Assembly: GCA_000466585.1 (NCBI GenBank)
Contig: KE993494.1
Span: 1-64,000 of the forward strand
Direction of reading: 5' to 3'
From: Clostridiales bacterium oral taxon 876 str. F0540
GTDB lineage: Bacteria; Bacillota; Clostridia; Clostridiales; Clostridiaceae
Length of the DNA stretch: 64,000 nucleotides
The notes under the pieces were generated by a model, which was not told the DNA's origin, searched no databases, and was given only the letters and a program-made list of their open reading frames with translations. How positions within the stretch are numbered: position 1 is the stretch's first letter; every line of letters starts with the position of its first letter. Shown here in pieces: positions 42,488-51,791 of the stretch. The translations under genes and the position numbers were made by a program.

Positions 42488-43282
42488 CTACCTTTTAAAT
42501 CCGCCTTCAGAGTGTATTACCTGCCCCGTTATCCATTGAGCCTCATCACTTGCCAAAAATGCTATTAATCTAGCGGCATCGTCTGGTTTGCCTATCCTTC
42601 CAAAAGGAAATGCTTTAATAAATTCTTTTTCTAAATCTTTAGTAATCCACCCTGAATCTGTTGGTCCAGGATTAACTGCATTAACAGTTATTCCTTTGGA
42701 GGCAACTGCAGCCGAAAGCGTATACGTAATTGTTTCTATAGCTCCTTTAGTAATTGCATAGGACAGCTCATCAGGCATAGGTCCCAGTGACTGACCTGAG
42801 GTCAAGTTAATAATTCTTCCGCCAGAGCCTTTATTAAAGCCTTTTGCAAAATCGGTACTCAATAAGGTATTTGCTCTTATATTTATATTGTAATGAGCAT
42901 CAAGACTTTCTGATGTAATATTTTCAAAGTTATCATTAACAGAATAACAGGCATTATTCACTAAGATATCAGGATATCCTAATGTTTCTTTTACTCTATT
43001 AAGAAGTTTAGAATAAGAATTTATATCTGACAAATCTAGTTCCATGCTTTCAGCTCTTACTCCAAGTCCTCTTAACTCCTCAATAAGTACGTGAGGCTCA
43101 TCTGATTTTACCCCAACAGAAAGGCAGTTATCATAATTAGTCCAATATGTGAAAAATATATCTGCTCCCCTAAGAGCTAGTTCTTTGCATATTGCCGCTC
43201 CTATTCCTTTAAGTCTGCTTGCTCCGGTAACCAAAGCAAGCTTTCCCTTTAAAGAGTCATGGTTGATGCTTAAATTATTCAT
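42488..43282 (-). CDS. Short-chain dehydrogenase/reductase
   Basis: 264 residues from ATG 43282 (AAGGTAGG upstream); a GTG nine bases earlier is possible. Classical SDR: ALVTGASRLKGIGAAICKEL with a two-residue longer cofactor loop than FabG, NNACYS, and the YxxxK pair in SYAITKGAIE. The end WITGQVIHSEGGFKR is FabG-like. The extended loop and NNACYS are typical of SDRs annotated as 3-oxoacyl-ACP reductases but of other, unknown substrates. Confidence 0.85.
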   Translation of the reverse strand: MNNLSINHDSLKGKLALVTGASRLKGIGAAICKELALRGADIFFTYWTNYDNCLSVGVKSDEPHVLIEELRGLGVRAESMELDLSDINSYSKLLNRVKETLGYPDILVNNACYSVNDNFENITSESLDAHYNINIRANTLLSTDFAKGFNKGSGGRIINLTSGQSLGPMPDELSYAITKGAIETITYTLSAAVASKGITVNAVNPGPTDSGWITKDLEKEFIKAFPFGRIGKPDDAARLIAFLASDEAQWITGQVIHSEGGFKR

Positions 43283-43296
43283 ATTAGTCACCTACC

Positions 43297-46056
43297 TTAA
43301 AAGTATCTATTCTTTTTCTTATTTAAAAGAGCACCGGTATCTAATTTGTTATCTTCCTTATCTTTAGATTTTTTATCCTTAGAGTCTTTTTCTTCATGTT
43401 TTTCAGTTTCTAAGTGTGCCTCTGAAGATTTTTCGTAATCAACATAATCCTTTTTCACTGTTGGTTCAACAGCTTCCTGTAACTTCTTATCTTCTTTTCT
43501 TTTCTTAAATAAATCTTTAAAGGATATATTAAGCTTTCTTTGAACAATATCAATAAAGAATAAAAGTAAAGCTAGACTTAAAAAGTATGGTGTTAGCTGA
43601 GTCTTGCTTATTACAGCCTTTAAGTCCCCTGAAAAAACCTCTGAAGGGCTTTTTATATAGCTTACTCCCATTTCAGTAAGCATTTTATCTAAAGAACTAT
43701 TTTGAGTTGAGATTTTATACTCCGGTGAATACTGAAGAGCTACAGCTGAATTTAGAGCAGCCAAAACCTGCTCTCCCTTATTTTGTCTTACACTCACCAT
43801 GTATACTCCGGTCTGTTTCATATCAAAACTACCCGTATATTCGCCCGGTGCTGTCGGATTCAGCTTTACTTCCTTACTTGTAGAATCAGGTGCCATTACA
43901 ACAGCATTCACCTTTAAATCCTCACCTGCATTCTTAGTGGTCAGCTTTATCTCACCCTTGCTTCCGGAGTTTTTCACATCTACATGTCCGCTTTCATCCC
44001 CATAGTTTTCTACGGTATAGTTTATTATGTTCTGCCATAGCTTTAAATTTTTATCCCAAGTTACGTAGTTTTTGCTCCACTTTCCATTCATATCTGAGAT
44101 CCAGGCTACAGCCTTACCCAGCCCGTACTGCCATACAGATAATATAGGATCTTCCTCATCACTCTGCAGAATAACTCTTGCAGTTTCCTTTGGTGAGGAT
44201 GCTACATATCCAAACAAATTAGGAAGCTTTCCATCTACCAAAACTCCGTTTAAAATCTGATGGTTGCTTACTACTCTTGGTGTAAATTCCCTTTCATTCA
44301 GATAAACATTAGCAGCCATAAATATTTCTTTTGCAAATATCCTTGGTATATTTGTATTTTCATCTGTGTAGTAATAACGACCTCCTGCTTTCTTTGCTAT
44401 GCTTTGCAAAAGCTTAGTATCAGCATCTTTGCCGACTGCTACAGTAGAAACAGTTATCTTTTCTTTTTTCATTTTTTCTATTAAAGGATCATATCCTGAT
44501 TGTTCAGCCTGACCGTCTGTTAAAAGAATTACATGCTTTATTTTTGTTTTGCTTTCTTTTAGTGATTTATAAGCTTCCTCAAGTGAAGGAAGTATTGTTG
44601 TTCCTCCGCCAATGCCTATTGCTCCAATTTTCTTTTTAATTTCAGTTTTATTGGAAGCTTTTTGTCTTGATACAGCCCAAGTCACTTGATCATCAAAAGC
44701 TATAACTCCAAGCTCATCTACATCCCTTAGTGTATCTGCAGCCTTAAGTGCTGCATCCTTAGCCAAATCTATCTTTTTTACATTTTGATTTCCGCCGCTC
44801 ATGCTTCCGGAGTGGTCTATAACAAGAACTAGCCCCATCTCAGGTATTGCCTTCTTGCCTCTCATATCCATATATACAGGAAGTACCTTTTCAAGAGGAG
44901 TATTCAGATATTCTCCTAATATAAAGCCTTCATCTCCTCCTGTGGCTATAAAGCCTCCAGCAAAATCCTTAACGTAGGGTTCTAAAGCATTTAAAAAGCC
45001 CTTATTTAAACTTTCCACATGAACATTACAAGTAATTATAGTCTTATACTGATTAAGTTCATCTATATTCCTTGGTGCTGCAGCAGCATTAATCTTTTTA
45101 TAGTCCATTTTTGAAGCAGTAAGCATTTTTTCAATTTCACTTGCTTCGCCATTTTTATCTTCAATCAAAAGTATCTTGGGCTTGTCCTGAATATTAGTAA
45201 AAGCTGAGTATTCATTATTTTTTATTTCAGTATCCTTGTTTGCTTCAACAACAACTTTATAGCTTTTAAAACCACCGCTTTCAGCTGTATCTTTAAAGAC
45301 AAATCTATTGCTGCCCTTTTGAAGCTCAACATTCATTTCTCCTCTTTTTTCTCTTCCGTTATATAGAGTTACCTTTGCTGAAGTACTTACTGTACTTGTT
45401 ATATTGGCAACTACAGTAAATTCATCTCCAAGATTTATCTTTTCAGGTATGGTTATATTATCAACAGCTACCTCATCACCTTGCGTCTTTTCGATTTTAT
45501 ATACCTTAAAATCTACATTCTGCTCCAACAGTGATGGTGCTATTTTATAAGCACTCCCCTCATTTTCTTCTCCATCAGTTATAAGTACAACTCTTTTTTT
45601 ATTATTCTGAGGAAGAAGTGACAATGCAGTTGTTAATCCATTTTCAATATTTGTATATGTACCTACTGGTTTAGTTTCTATTTTGCTAAAGGAATTATTT
45701 TTCGAAATAAACTGGTCAATTAAGCTGTCACTGCCGAAGGTTATTATACCAGTCTTATCTTTTTTAGGCTTTTGAAGCAGTGCATCCTTAACAAACTTCT
45801 CTTCCTCTTCCCTATGAAGAGAAGTACTGTCTGAGGAGTCTACGACAAACATGGTTGTGGTAGTATCTATCCTCCATTTAATGCTTATACCTGCAAGAGC
45901 CAGTACCAGAAACGTAAAAACTAATATTCTTGCTGTAAGTACAGATATTTTCTTTTTTCTCGTCATTCTTATCATAAAACGAGTCATCACAAATGTAAAA
46001 ATTATTGCTAAAGGAAAAATTACTAATGCGTACGGTCTTAATATTTCCAGGGTCAA
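43297..46056 (-). CDS. Large membrane protein with two von Willebrand A domains
   Basis: About 919 residues if it begins at TTG 46056, which lies 8 nt after a full GGAGGTGAT sequence; a GTG nine bases earlier sits inside that sequence. Two N-terminal membrane helices, a first VWA domain with the MIDAS start VVDSSDSTS, a BatA-like beta domain, a flavodoxin/GATase-like stretch (KILLIEDKNGEASEIEKML), then a second VWA with LVLVIDHSGSMSGG, a C-terminal helix (YFLSLALLLFFIDIVQRK) and a lysine/glutamate-rich tail. Part of the MoxR/VWA system; metal-dependent adhesion or chaperone-like roles are known for such proteins. Confidence 0.85.
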   Translation of the reverse strand: MTLEILRPYALVIFPLAIIFTFVMTRFMIRMTRKKKISVLTARILVFTFLVLALAGISIKWRIDTTTTMFVVDSSDSTSLHREEEEKFVKDALLQKPKKDKTGIITFGSDSLIDQFISKNNSFSKIETKPVGTYTNIENGLTTALSLLPQNNKKRVVLITDGEENEGSAYKIAPSLLEQNVDFKVYKIEKTQGDEVAVDNITIPEKINLGDEFTVVANITSTVSTSAKVTLYNGREKRGEMNVELQKGSNRFVFKDTAESGGFKSYKVVVEANKDTEIKNNEYSAFTNIQDKPKILLIEDKNGEASEIEKMLTASKMDYKKINAAAAPRNIDELNQYKTIITCNVHVESLNKGFLNALEPYVKDFAGGFIATGGDEGFILGEYLNTPLEKVLPVYMDMRGKKAIPEMGLVLVIDHSGSMSGGNQNVKKIDLAKDAALKAADTLRDVDELGVIAFDDQVTWAVSRQKASNKTEIKKKIGAIGIGGGTTILPSLEEAYKSLKESKTKIKHVILLTDGQAEQSGYDPLIEKMKKEKITVSTVAVGKDADTKLLQSIAKKAGGRYYYTDENTNIPRIFAKEIFMAANVYLNEREFTPRVVSNHQILNGVLVDGKLPNLFGYVASSPKETARVILQSDEEDPILSVWQYGLGKAVAWISDMNGKWSKNYVTWDKNLKLWQNIINYTVENYGDESGHVDVKNSGSKGEIKLTTKNAGEDLKVNAVVMAPDSTSKEVKLNPTAPGEYTGSFDMKQTGVYMVSVRQNKGEQVLAALNSAVALQYSPEYKISTQNSSLDKMLTEMGVSYIKSPSEVFSGDLKAVISKTQLTPYFLSLALLLFFIDIVQRKLNISFKDLFKKRKEDKKLQEAVEPTVKKDYVDYEKSSEAHLETEKHEEKDSKDKKSKDKEDNKLDTGALLNKKKNRYF

Positions 46057-46107
46057 ATTTATCACCTCCAGGTGGTGTCTTATGTATAATATACTGTTAT
46101 AAAGCAG

Positions 46108-46160
46108 CTTAAGCCTAGTGTGTTATTTCAGAAATCAAATAACACACGATAGGCTTAGAC
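46108..46160 (-). terminator. Hairpin after the YbjQ-like gene
   Basis: TAAGCCTAGTGTGTTATTT (46110-46128) pairs imperfectly with AAATAACACACGATAGGCTT (46137-46155). The T-run is weak on the minus strand. Confidence 0.6.
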
Positions 46161-46178
46161 TCTTTTAATGAGCAGATT

Positions 46179-46499
46179 CTACTCAATAACTACAGCAGTA
46201 CCTGATGCAGTGACCATAAGCATATTGCCGCCCTGACCAAGCACCTCGTAGTCAATATCGATTCCTACAACAGCATTTGCGCCAAGCCTTGACGCACGCT
46301 CTTTAAGTTCTTCCAAAGCATTTTCTCTAGCCAAAATAAGCTCATCCTCATAGGACTTTGATCTTCCTCCAAAGAAGTTAGTAAGCCCTGCTGCAAAGTC
46401 TTTTATAAAATCCACTCCGGATATAACTTCTCCGCAAACTATACCTCTGTATTCGACTATCTTTCTTCCTTCGATATTGTTTGTTGTTGTAACTATCAT
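46179..46499 (-). CDS. YbjQ/UPF0145 family protein
   Basis: 106 residues, full length. Opens IVTTTNNIEGRKIVEYRGIV, and has GEVISGVDFIKDF, the glycine-rich NFFGGRS, and RASRLGANAVVGIDIDYEVL with a GTAVVIE end. The family forms cytosolic pentamers sometimes called heavy-metal-binding, but the role is not established. Located between the two VWA genes, with GGAGG upstream. Confidence 0.88.
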   Translation of the reverse strand: MIVTTTNNIEGRKIVEYRGIVCGEVISGVDFIKDFAAGLTNFFGGRSKSYEDELILARENALEELKERASRLGANAVVGIDIDYEVLGQGGNMLMVTASGTAVVIE

Positions 46500-46523
46500 A
46501 ATAAACCTCCATTTATAATAAAT

Positions 46524-48326
46524 TTAATATCTTCTTACATAGGCAATCCATTCAAGAGCAATGAGTGCAATAAGCCCCATAATTAAATATGGCTGAAGAA
46601 CTATTCCTGACATCTTGCTTAACGCTGTTTTAGCTTTTGAATCTGTATTGCTGACTTGTGCATTTATATTTGATTCCTTATCCGTTGGGAAATTCACAGC
46701 AAATATATTGCTTTTTTCAGCATCTCCAAACTTTTGAGTTACCTTATAAACCCCCGGCTTGTAGGTTGCTGAAAAATTCTTCAGAGGATATCTTAATGGT
46801 ATTATTTCCTTTGTGCCATAGGAAGTATCCACGGCTAAATCTCCTCCATCAGCCTGTGCATTAACCTCAACTCCATCGCCGCAAAGATAATCAGTCTTAA
46901 CCATTAGTCCAGTATCAACTAGATAAGAGCATAAATTATGCATAAGTATTGGAAACTCAGAATTTAAAACCAAATCCGTCTTATGAAGATCAAAACCTAT
47001 AGCTGCATACTTTCTATTTTTATATTCTCCTATAAAAGCTGCATCTTTATCATTTACCTTTAAAATAGGTTTACCCCATTTTGGAATAACCATATCTCTT
47101 TGCTTTTCAACATTAAAAATAGCTCCTGTTACATATTTTGTGACATTATCTTCTATAACCTCTCCAAGTCCGCCCTCCACAGTTGAGTTTACTTGAAAAA
47201 GAGAGTTGTCAGGAGGATTAACAAATAAGATACTTCCGTCGCTTGGAAGAACACTTGGAACCACGCCGTCAAATATATATAAATTATATTTATCTGAAAG
47301 CTTAAGCCCATCGATGCCGCTGGACTTATAAAGCTCTACATTATTTACTGTTGAAAGAGCTTTTTCAATATACAGATTCTTTGAGGTAACTAGAAGAACC
47401 TTTTGAGTTTCTCCCTGCTTAATAACATCATATGCAGTATTATCATTCATTAGGTCATCCTTCTCAGTAATCTGAGCCTTTAAATGATCGTCTTTTATTG
47501 CAATACCTTCAAAGTAAACAGTCTTGGTTTCTCCAGCCTTCATGTCGATCTTTTTAACAGCAAGTACTTTATCATCACCATATATGCAAATCTCTCTGTT
47601 TAAATCCTTATCACTTCTGTTTGTTGCTCTAACCATAACCTTAAGTCCATTTTTTTCTTTGCTGTGAGATATGTAATCAAGGCTCACATTGTCTCCTTTG
47701 CTCGTAAGACTTACTATCTCCGCATTTAAATCCTTTATATCAACATTTCCATCAGTATAAAAAACAGCTCTGTAGCTTTCATACTGCTTGGCCATAGATT
47801 TTACAAGAGATACTGTTTCATTGATATCCCCTGACAAATCCATAGGCTGCATTTCTTTAAGTCTTAAAAGTGCCTCAGCCTTATCAGTGGTTCCGCTTAC
47901 CTCAACCTTAGGAGCATTTCCACTTGATATTATGCTTATTCTGCTTCCCGTCCTTAGTGAGCCTATAAACTTCTCCGCCCTCTTTTTTGCCTCCTCAAAT
48001 CTTGTATTATCATTGTATTTAGCTTCCATACTTCCTGTATTATCAATAACAAGAATCACATTCTGATAATCTTTCCCCTTAAAATTTAAGAAAGGATCTG
48101 TAAGCGCCAGTATTAAAAGCAATATGGCTAAAAGCTGTAAAAATAAGAGCAGGCTCTTTTTAAATCTCTCCCAGGGTGTATTTACTTCCTTGCTTTTATA
48201 AACCTTGTCCCAAAGGTATAAACTGGCTACTTCTTTTTCCTCCGGCTTTTGCTTTAAAAAATACAGCATAACAACAGGTGGAATCAACAGTAAAAATATA
48301 AAAGGCCAGTACGAAAAAAATCTCAT
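46524..48326 (-). CDS. BatA-like VWA membrane protein
   Basis: 600 residues. BatA-type N-terminus with two membrane helices (FIFLLLIPPVVMLYFL and LLLFLQLLAILLLILALTD), then VWA with the MIDAS sequence VILVIDNTGSMEAKYNDN, followed by a beta-sandwich and a glutamine-amidotransferase-like region; a C-terminal membrane helix (QPYLIMGLIALIALEWIAYV). These proteins work with MoxR ATPases and DUF58 proteins, which are encoded at 59496-61377. The intervening accessory genes break the usual adjacency. Confidence 0.88.
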   Translation of the reverse strand: MRFFSYWPFIFLLLIPPVVMLYFLKQKPEEKEVASLYLWDKVYKSKEVNTPWERFKKSLLLFLQLLAILLLILALTDPFLNFKGKDYQNVILVIDNTGSMEAKYNDNTRFEEAKKRAEKFIGSLRTGSRISIISSGNAPKVEVSGTTDKAEALLRLKEMQPMDLSGDINETVSLVKSMAKQYESYRAVFYTDGNVDIKDLNAEIVSLTSKGDNVSLDYISHSKEKNGLKVMVRATNRSDKDLNREICIYGDDKVLAVKKIDMKAGETKTVYFEGIAIKDDHLKAQITEKDDLMNDNTAYDVIKQGETQKVLLVTSKNLYIEKALSTVNNVELYKSSGIDGLKLSDKYNLYIFDGVVPSVLPSDGSILFVNPPDNSLFQVNSTVEGGLGEVIEDNVTKYVTGAIFNVEKQRDMVIPKWGKPILKVNDKDAAFIGEYKNRKYAAIGFDLHKTDLVLNSEFPILMHNLCSYLVDTGLMVKTDYLCGDGVEVNAQADGGDLAVDTSYGTKEIIPLRYPLKNFSATYKPGVYKVTQKFGDAEKSNIFAVNFPTDKESNINAQVSNTDSKAKTALSKMSGIVLQPYLIMGLIALIALEWIAYVRRY

Positions 48327-48339
48327 TTAATCACCTACT

Positions 48340-49158
48340 TTAGGATACTTTTTTAGCTATGTACAGAGAAAACTTGAACAATGCATTTACGTACCCGCCA
48401 TGACCATTAATAACATCAATAATTTCATTTTCCATCTTATCGATAGCTTCATCACTTAAGTTATCAAAGATAGAAGCAATTGCGGGAACAGATTTTTTAA
48501 CCTTTAAATATTGCTTAGCAGTACTTCTGCTTTCACCTCTGTACTCTATTTTTTCAATAAATTTAAAGAACCCGGATTTTTCTATCTCTGCTTTTCTATC
48601 ATCCTCATTTGATATTCCATCATGTGCTCTTCTTTGAGGCTTTATATTATCAACCATATAATTTGAGGAATATTTTTTAAATATCCCTTCTATTTTTTCA
48701 TCAATTTCTCTTGTTAAAGGCAAATCATCACACGGGTTATACCAAAACAGTGCAAGATAAGCATTATCCTTCAAAAGCTCATGACATTTTTTATATTTAA
48801 TACTTCCATCCAGCCAGTGAAAGGCCTGAGCACAATAAATCAGATCATATTTTTTATTATCAGAGCATTTCCAATCTTCAAAGGCAGATACATCTATAGA
48901 AACCTTAGGATAATCAATGCATTTATTTCTCAATAATTCTGCCATATCCTCTCCCAGCTCCACAGCTTTAATTGTGAAACCTTTTTTTGCAAATTGTACA
49001 GTAGCCTTACCTGTTCCTGCACCTATTTCCAGTAAGTTGCTTCCCAAATTTATACCTGTTTTAGAAATCACATCTTCAATTAATTTTTCCGGATAGGTAG
49101 GTCTAATCTCATCATATGTGACTGCAATTCCTTTATAAGGCTCAATTTTTTCAACCAT
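48340..49158 (-). CDS. Class I SAM-dependent methyltransferase
   Basis: 272 residues. Starts YKGIAVTYDEIRPTYPEKLI, motif I NLLEIGAGTGKATVQF, then IKAVELGEDMAELL and YDLIYCAQAFHWLD, a combination typical of the small-molecule methyltransferases annotated near Tam/UbiE. The gene at 51792 encodes a clear paralog with the same motifs. The substrate is unknown. First gene of the accessory run within the MoxR/VWA locus. Confidence 0.83.
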   Translation of the reverse strand: MVEKIEPYKGIAVTYDEIRPTYPEKLIEDVISKTGINLGSNLLEIGAGTGKATVQFAKKGFTIKAVELGEDMAELLRNKCIDYPKVSIDVSAFEDWKCSDNKKYDLIYCAQAFHWLDGSIKYKKCHELLKDNAYLALFWYNPCDDLPLTREIDEKIEGIFKKYSSNYMVDNIKPQRRAHDGISNEDDRKAEIEKSGFFKFIEKIEYRGESRSTAKQYLKVKKSVPAIASIFDNLSDEAIDKMENEIIDVINGHGGYVNALFKFSLYIAKKVS

Positions 49159-49172
49159 ATTTTACCCCCAAA

Positions 49173-50084
49173 TTATAATTTGCTCTTCTTTATACCATAG
49201 GATATAAGTGTACCAGGTGCTTGAATAACATAAGCATCCTCTTTATTAGTCATTAGATATTCACTTATTTTTGATATACCTTCAACATAGCTTTCAGCTT
49301 CTTCTCTGCTTAGTCCTCTATCCATAAGTCCACTAACATACTCTATTTTATCTGATTCTGATAACTGTTTATTCCATCCCCAAGCTTCTGTTAGTGCATT
49401 GAGCTGTTTAAGATGCTTTTCTTCATCTTCCATTGGATTAATAAACTTAATGCTGTCATTCATTCTTACTGCAACCTTATAAAGTCCCAATTCCTGCATA
49501 AGCATAGGAATTTTCATAGCAAATCTGTAATCTCTTCCACCGTTTTTAAGCTCTGTTCTATATAATTTTCTATGAAGCTCTGTCATTCCCAGTTCAATAT
49601 AATCTAAACCACTGAAATAACAGCCTGCCTTTTCAAGCTCCAAATCTGATTCCATACATATAACTAAGCCCTCATGCACAATGGCCTGTATCATTTTTCC
49701 AAGAACTTTCTCTGCATTAGGTATATGTCTTAACACAGCTTGAGATATAGCAATATCATATTTTTCTTCAGATTCATATTCATTCAAATCTGCTTTAATA
49801 AATTTAACAGTATAGCCCGAACCATCAAAAATATTTTCCGCTTCCTTTAAAAGTTTTTCACTTATATCAACTCCGGTATATGTGCTCCCTTTAGGTAATA
49901 GTGGCAAAAATAGCAGACCTACATATCCAAAGCCGCATCCAAAATCAATTAGATTCACAGGCTTCTTTATCTTCCAAACTTTTTCTATTAGAAACTCAAT
50001 ATAATCCTCGTTACACCAGCCTGTACGTATTGCCTTTAAAAAATCAAGCCTTTCATTCCAAAAAGCTTCACTCATAACTTTCAC
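49173..50084 (-). CDS. SAM-dependent methyltransferase
   Basis: 303 residues. Motif I is NLIDFGCGFGYVGLLFL, followed by YTGVDISEKLLKEA, VKFIKADLNEY and YDIAISQAVLRHIPNAEKVL. The C-terminal 120 residues form an extra domain (WGWNKQLSESDKIEYVSGLM) seen in clostridial methyltransferases of unknown substrate. Its start overlaps the end of the GNAT gene upstream by 17 bp. Confidence 0.83.
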   Translation of the reverse strand: MKVMSEAFWNERLDFLKAIRTGWCNEDYIEFLIEKVWKIKKPVNLIDFGCGFGYVGLLFLPLLPKGSTYTGVDISEKLLKEAENIFDGSGYTVKFIKADLNEYESEEKYDIAISQAVLRHIPNAEKVLGKMIQAIVHEGLVICMESDLELEKAGCYFSGLDYIELGMTELHRKLYRTELKNGGRDYRFAMKIPMLMQELGLYKVAVRMNDSIKFINPMEDEEKHLKQLNALTEAWGWNKQLSESDKIEYVSGLMDRGLSREEAESYVEGISKISEYLMTNKEDAYVIQAPGTLISYGIKKSKL

Positions 50085-50595
50085 ACCCTTTTAAATTGTC
50101 AAAGAAGAATATATCTCCTAAGGTTCCATCAGCATATTCCGTGTCTGGATAAGCTTTTACTAATCTATAATTGTTATTTGTATACTCACTTACTGCGTTA
50201 TCCCAAAAATGTACTGAAGCTAAGTTTTTAGGATGTCTTTTTAACTGCCAGCTTCCCTTAAACATATCGAATACTCTTTGTGCTGCATACTTTCCAATCC
50301 CCCTGCGGCGGTACTTGTACATAATAAAGAATTCGGCTAATGAGTAATCCGTTTCCTCTTTTGTTTCTGGAAAATCATTCACCATCGCAAATCCAGCTAT
50401 CTTATCGTCTACAGTAATGAAAAATGCCCATCGATTTTTTTCCGTCCAATAATTATCCAAATAATCATAGCCATATAACCCTAGTTTGTTTACATCACGA
50501 TTATCATATTGCGAAAACTCATAATCATATTTCTCTAATAAATTTCTTAGTATTTCTTTATCTTCTGCCTCTACAGGAATGATGTCTATTTTCAT
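50068..50595 (-). CDS. GNAT-family acetyltransferase
   Basis: 175 residues. Typical fold: IIPVEAEDKEILRNLLEKY start, AFFITVDDKIAGFAMVND, and the acetyl-CoA loop in FIMYKYRRRGIGKYAAQRVF (R-R-R-G-I-G). Ends with a GDIFFFDN strand. The substrate is not inferable. Translationally coupled with the following methyltransferase gene by a 17-bp overlap. Confidence 0.85.
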   Translation of the reverse strand: MKIDIIPVEAEDKEILRNLLEKYDYEFSQYDNRDVNKLGLYGYDYLDNYWTEKNRWAFFITVDDKIAGFAMVNDFPETKEETDYSLAEFFIMYKYRRRGIGKYAAQRVFDMFKGSWQLKRHPKNLASVHFWDNAVSEYTNNNYRLVKAYPDTEYADGTLGDIFFFDNLKGCESYE

Positions 50596-50639
50596 ATCGA
50601 ATCACCTGCTTTATTAAAATTTAGCATCAATATAAATGT

Positions 50640-51296
50640 CTAATCATTTCCGAACAAAATACTTTTAATATAAATAGATTCCTCCGAAATAAAATCCTGA
50701 ATACGAGAGATAGTAGCATACTTATTACAAGATACATCTACAGATTCTCTAGGTAAAAATTGAACATGCAGGAGATTGTCTTTCATTTTATTTATTGCTT
50801 CTTCATCAATAATATTGGGAATATGGTAACTTTCTGCATTTTCAAGCATTTCCCATATTACTTTTTTGTTCAGACTCAAGTCATATAATACATAATCCAA
50901 ATCATAAGATTCCTTATGATAAATACTACCCATTCCGCTTTCTAGTGCTTGTATATTTTCTTTTAAAAATGGTGTCCATATTTTTATATTATTTTGTATG
51001 TCAGCTAGTATGTGTGCACAAAAGCCATATATGAAGTCTGCTTTTTCTGTATGCTTATTTTCCTCTAAAAAGGCAAGTACGTTTTTTTGCCATTCATCAT
51101 TATTTGAAAGCCTGCCCCATTTTTCATTTCCAACACATAGATGGCTTATCTTTTTCATATCACTGTTATAGTTGTCTATAAAGTGAACTGAATCAGGTGC
51201 AACAGCTCCTAGCATAAAATCACAAGGTTTTTCAATCTGAGTTGTATCCTTTAATATATTATAAGCAATAGACAAATGAGTCATTGGAAAAGGCAT
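50640..51296 (-). CDS. Zinc-dependent phospholipase C-like protein
   Basis: 218 residues from ATG 51296 (GAGGGG upstream). The ligand pattern equals that of the cassette protein at 6901-7575: H7, D35, H52, then H95 and D99 in FCAHILADI. It lacks a signal peptide. The rest of the sequence is only loosely similar, so the two are distant paralogs, one in the array and one here. Confidence 0.75.
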   Translation of the reverse strand: MPFPMTHLSIAYNILKDTTQIEKPCDFMLGAVAPDSVHFIDNYNSDMKKISHLCVGNEKWGRLSNNDEWQKNVLAFLEENKHTEKADFIYGFCAHILADIQNNIKIWTPFLKENIQALESGMGSIYHKESYDLDYVLYDLSLNKKVIWEMLENAESYHIPNIIDEEAINKMKDNLLHVQFLPRESVDVSCNKYATISRIQDFISEESIYIKSILFGND

Positions 51297-51349
51297 TATA
51301 TTACTTCCCCTCTTTTTTAACTCCAAGTTAAATTATTTACGGTCATATA

Positions 51350-51778
51350 TTAATTTAATATTTTTAAGTACTTATCAATTTTATTAAACAAGTAAGGCTG
51401 AATCATAGGATAAGTTAAATTCTCAGGTATACTGTCAAATAATTTAACTTCACCTATTTCAAAATCAGGAAGTTCTTCTAATGATTCAACTTTTGCATAA
51501 AATAGTTGCCCAAAGGATTCCTCCTCTCCCCTGCATACAGAATATATACATATTGGGATAATATTAAAATCCTTTGCACCAGTCTCCTCAATTAGCTCTC
51601 TAGATGCCGTATAGTTTATATCTTCGTCCTTTTCCCTGTGTCCTCCCGGTATCTCCCAAGTCTCTCTTTTTTTATGCCTTACAAATATCCATTTATCACT
51701 ATATCTTGCCACTATAACTGCAAAACGAAGTTTGCTATCCTCTATTGTATTTAAATCATAAAAATTGACTCTAATCAT
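51350..51778 (-). CDS. Nudix hydrolase
   Basis: 142 residues. Complete Nudix box at residues 46-68: GHREKDEDINYTASRELIEE followed by TGA, with the metal-binding REUxEE helix. Acts on a nucleoside diphosphate linked to another group; the substrate is unknown. Lies between the PLC-like gene and a methyltransferase, with a 13-bp gap to the latter. Confidence 0.88.
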   Translation of the reverse strand: MIRVNFYDLNTIEDSKLRFAVIVARYSDKWIFVRHKKRETWEIPGGHREKDEDINYTASRELIEETGAKDFNIIPICIYSVCRGEEESFGQLFYAKVESLEELPDFEIGEVKLFDSIPENLTYPMIQPYLFNKIDKYLKILN

Positions 51779-51791
51779 ATTTTTACCCTTC

